The notes under the pieces were generated by a model, which saw only the letters and a list, made by a program, of their open reading frames with translations, did not search any database and was not told the origin of the DNA. Of a stretch of 12,004 nucleotides of DNA, positions 11,646-12,004 are shown piece after piece. The DNA lies in NCBI GenBank assembly GCA_051651645.1, contig JBOFSR010000030.1, forward strand, positions 1-12,004, in the 5' to 3' direction. The DNA comes from JBOFSR01 sp051651645. GTDB taxonomy: Bacteria > Spirochaetota > Spirochaetia > Treponematales > Treponemataceae. The translations under genes were made by a program, and so were the position numbers. Position 1 is the stretch's first letter, and the number at the start of each line of letters is the position of its first letter.

Positions 11646-12004
11646 ATGAGAAAATATAAAAATACTGAGGAAATGGATGATGTTGTTGAGGCAAGTCCGT
11701 TTGACGAACAAAAAATATATAAAAATCTTCCACTTGTGGTGATTGTGGGGCGGCCAAATGTGGGAAAATCGACGCTTTTTAATCGATTTTTGCACCAGCG
11801 GCGTGCTATCACTGATCCAACTCCAGGCGTTACCCGTGATCCTATTGAGGAGCCGTGTTTTATCAATGGTCATCCTATTCGTGTGATGGATACAGGCGGT
11901 TTTAAGCTTGATCGCATAGCAAACTCTATGGAAGCTGTTTTGGATGAGCTCGTCGTTGAAAAAACGGTTGAGTCGCTTAAAGAGGCCGATTTAATCCTTT
12001 TATT
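11646..12004 (+). CDS. der: Ribosome-assembly GTPase Der (EngA), 5' part
   Basis: Der carries two consecutive GTPase domains and helps mature the large ribosomal subunit. Only the first 119 residues lie in the window; the frame runs off the right edge. The first GTPase domain shows G1 GRPNVGKS (35-42), G2 with Thr63 in GVTRD, and G3 DTGG (82-85). About 28 residues precede the usual beginning of the domain; such an N-terminal extension agrees with what I recall of treponemal Der, but I could not check it. An internal in-frame ATG at 11673 has GAGG only 2 nt upstream and is a weaker alternative start. The second GTPase domain and the C-terminal KH-like domain should lie just outside the window. 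Confidence 0.93.
   Translation, partial: MRKYKNTEEMDDVVEASPFDEQKIYKNLPLVVIVGRPNVGKSTLFNRFLHQRRAITDPTPGVTRDPIEEPCFINGHPIRVMDTGGFKLDRIANSMEAVLDELVVEKTVESLKEADLILL

Overview
The window looks like a low-GC spirochaete chromosome, most likely Treponema or a close relative. The evidence is indirect: the def-fmt-PASTA-der order, a Der GTPase with an N-terminal extension, an outer-membrane (TolC-type) efflux operon in an AT-rich genome, and overall protein similarity as I remember it. I could not run a search, so genus level is an inference.

Layout: (1) Positions 1 to about 905 hold no gene. They hold a structured repeat array: six copies of an ~80-bp hairpin-forming core alternating with a 20-bp palindromic module, mostly at a strict 133-134 bp period, with short extra inserts after every second unit. 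Pairing quality suggests that the minus strand is the folded one. (2) Positions 966-2309 hold ffh (signal recognition particle GTPase), with an extended -10 box placed so that the mRNA would be leaderless. (3) Positions 2442-6801 hold a compact four-gene operon for a MacAB-TolC-like exporter: TolC-like outer membrane protein, membrane fusion protein, ABC ATPase and FtsX/MacB-type permease. (4) On the minus strand at 6836-6981 sits an initiator tRNA(fMet, CAT) with a near-consensus promoter and its own terminator. (5) Positions 7139-8988 hold a glutamine synthetase family protein followed by an ANTAR-domain regulator. The GS-like protein lacks several residues that bind ATP and metal in canonical GS, and the regulator has a degenerate receiver. 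(6) Positions 9057-11589 hold def (peptide deformylase), fmt (Met-tRNA formyltransferase) and a membrane-anchored protein with three PASTA-like repeats. (7) From 11646 to the window edge runs the start of der (ribosome-assembly GTPase).

Functionally much of the window concerns starting and delivering proteins. tRNA-fMet, Fmt and Def act at the two ends of N-formyl-methionine metabolism, Der serves ribosome assembly, and Ffh targets nascent membrane proteins. The exporter operon and the GS/ANTAR pair (probably nitrogen-related) are separate modules. The points that most deserve a second look are the repeat array, the apparently catalytically altered GS paired with an ANTAR protein, and the three genes (ffh, def, der) whose promoters imply leaderless transcripts.
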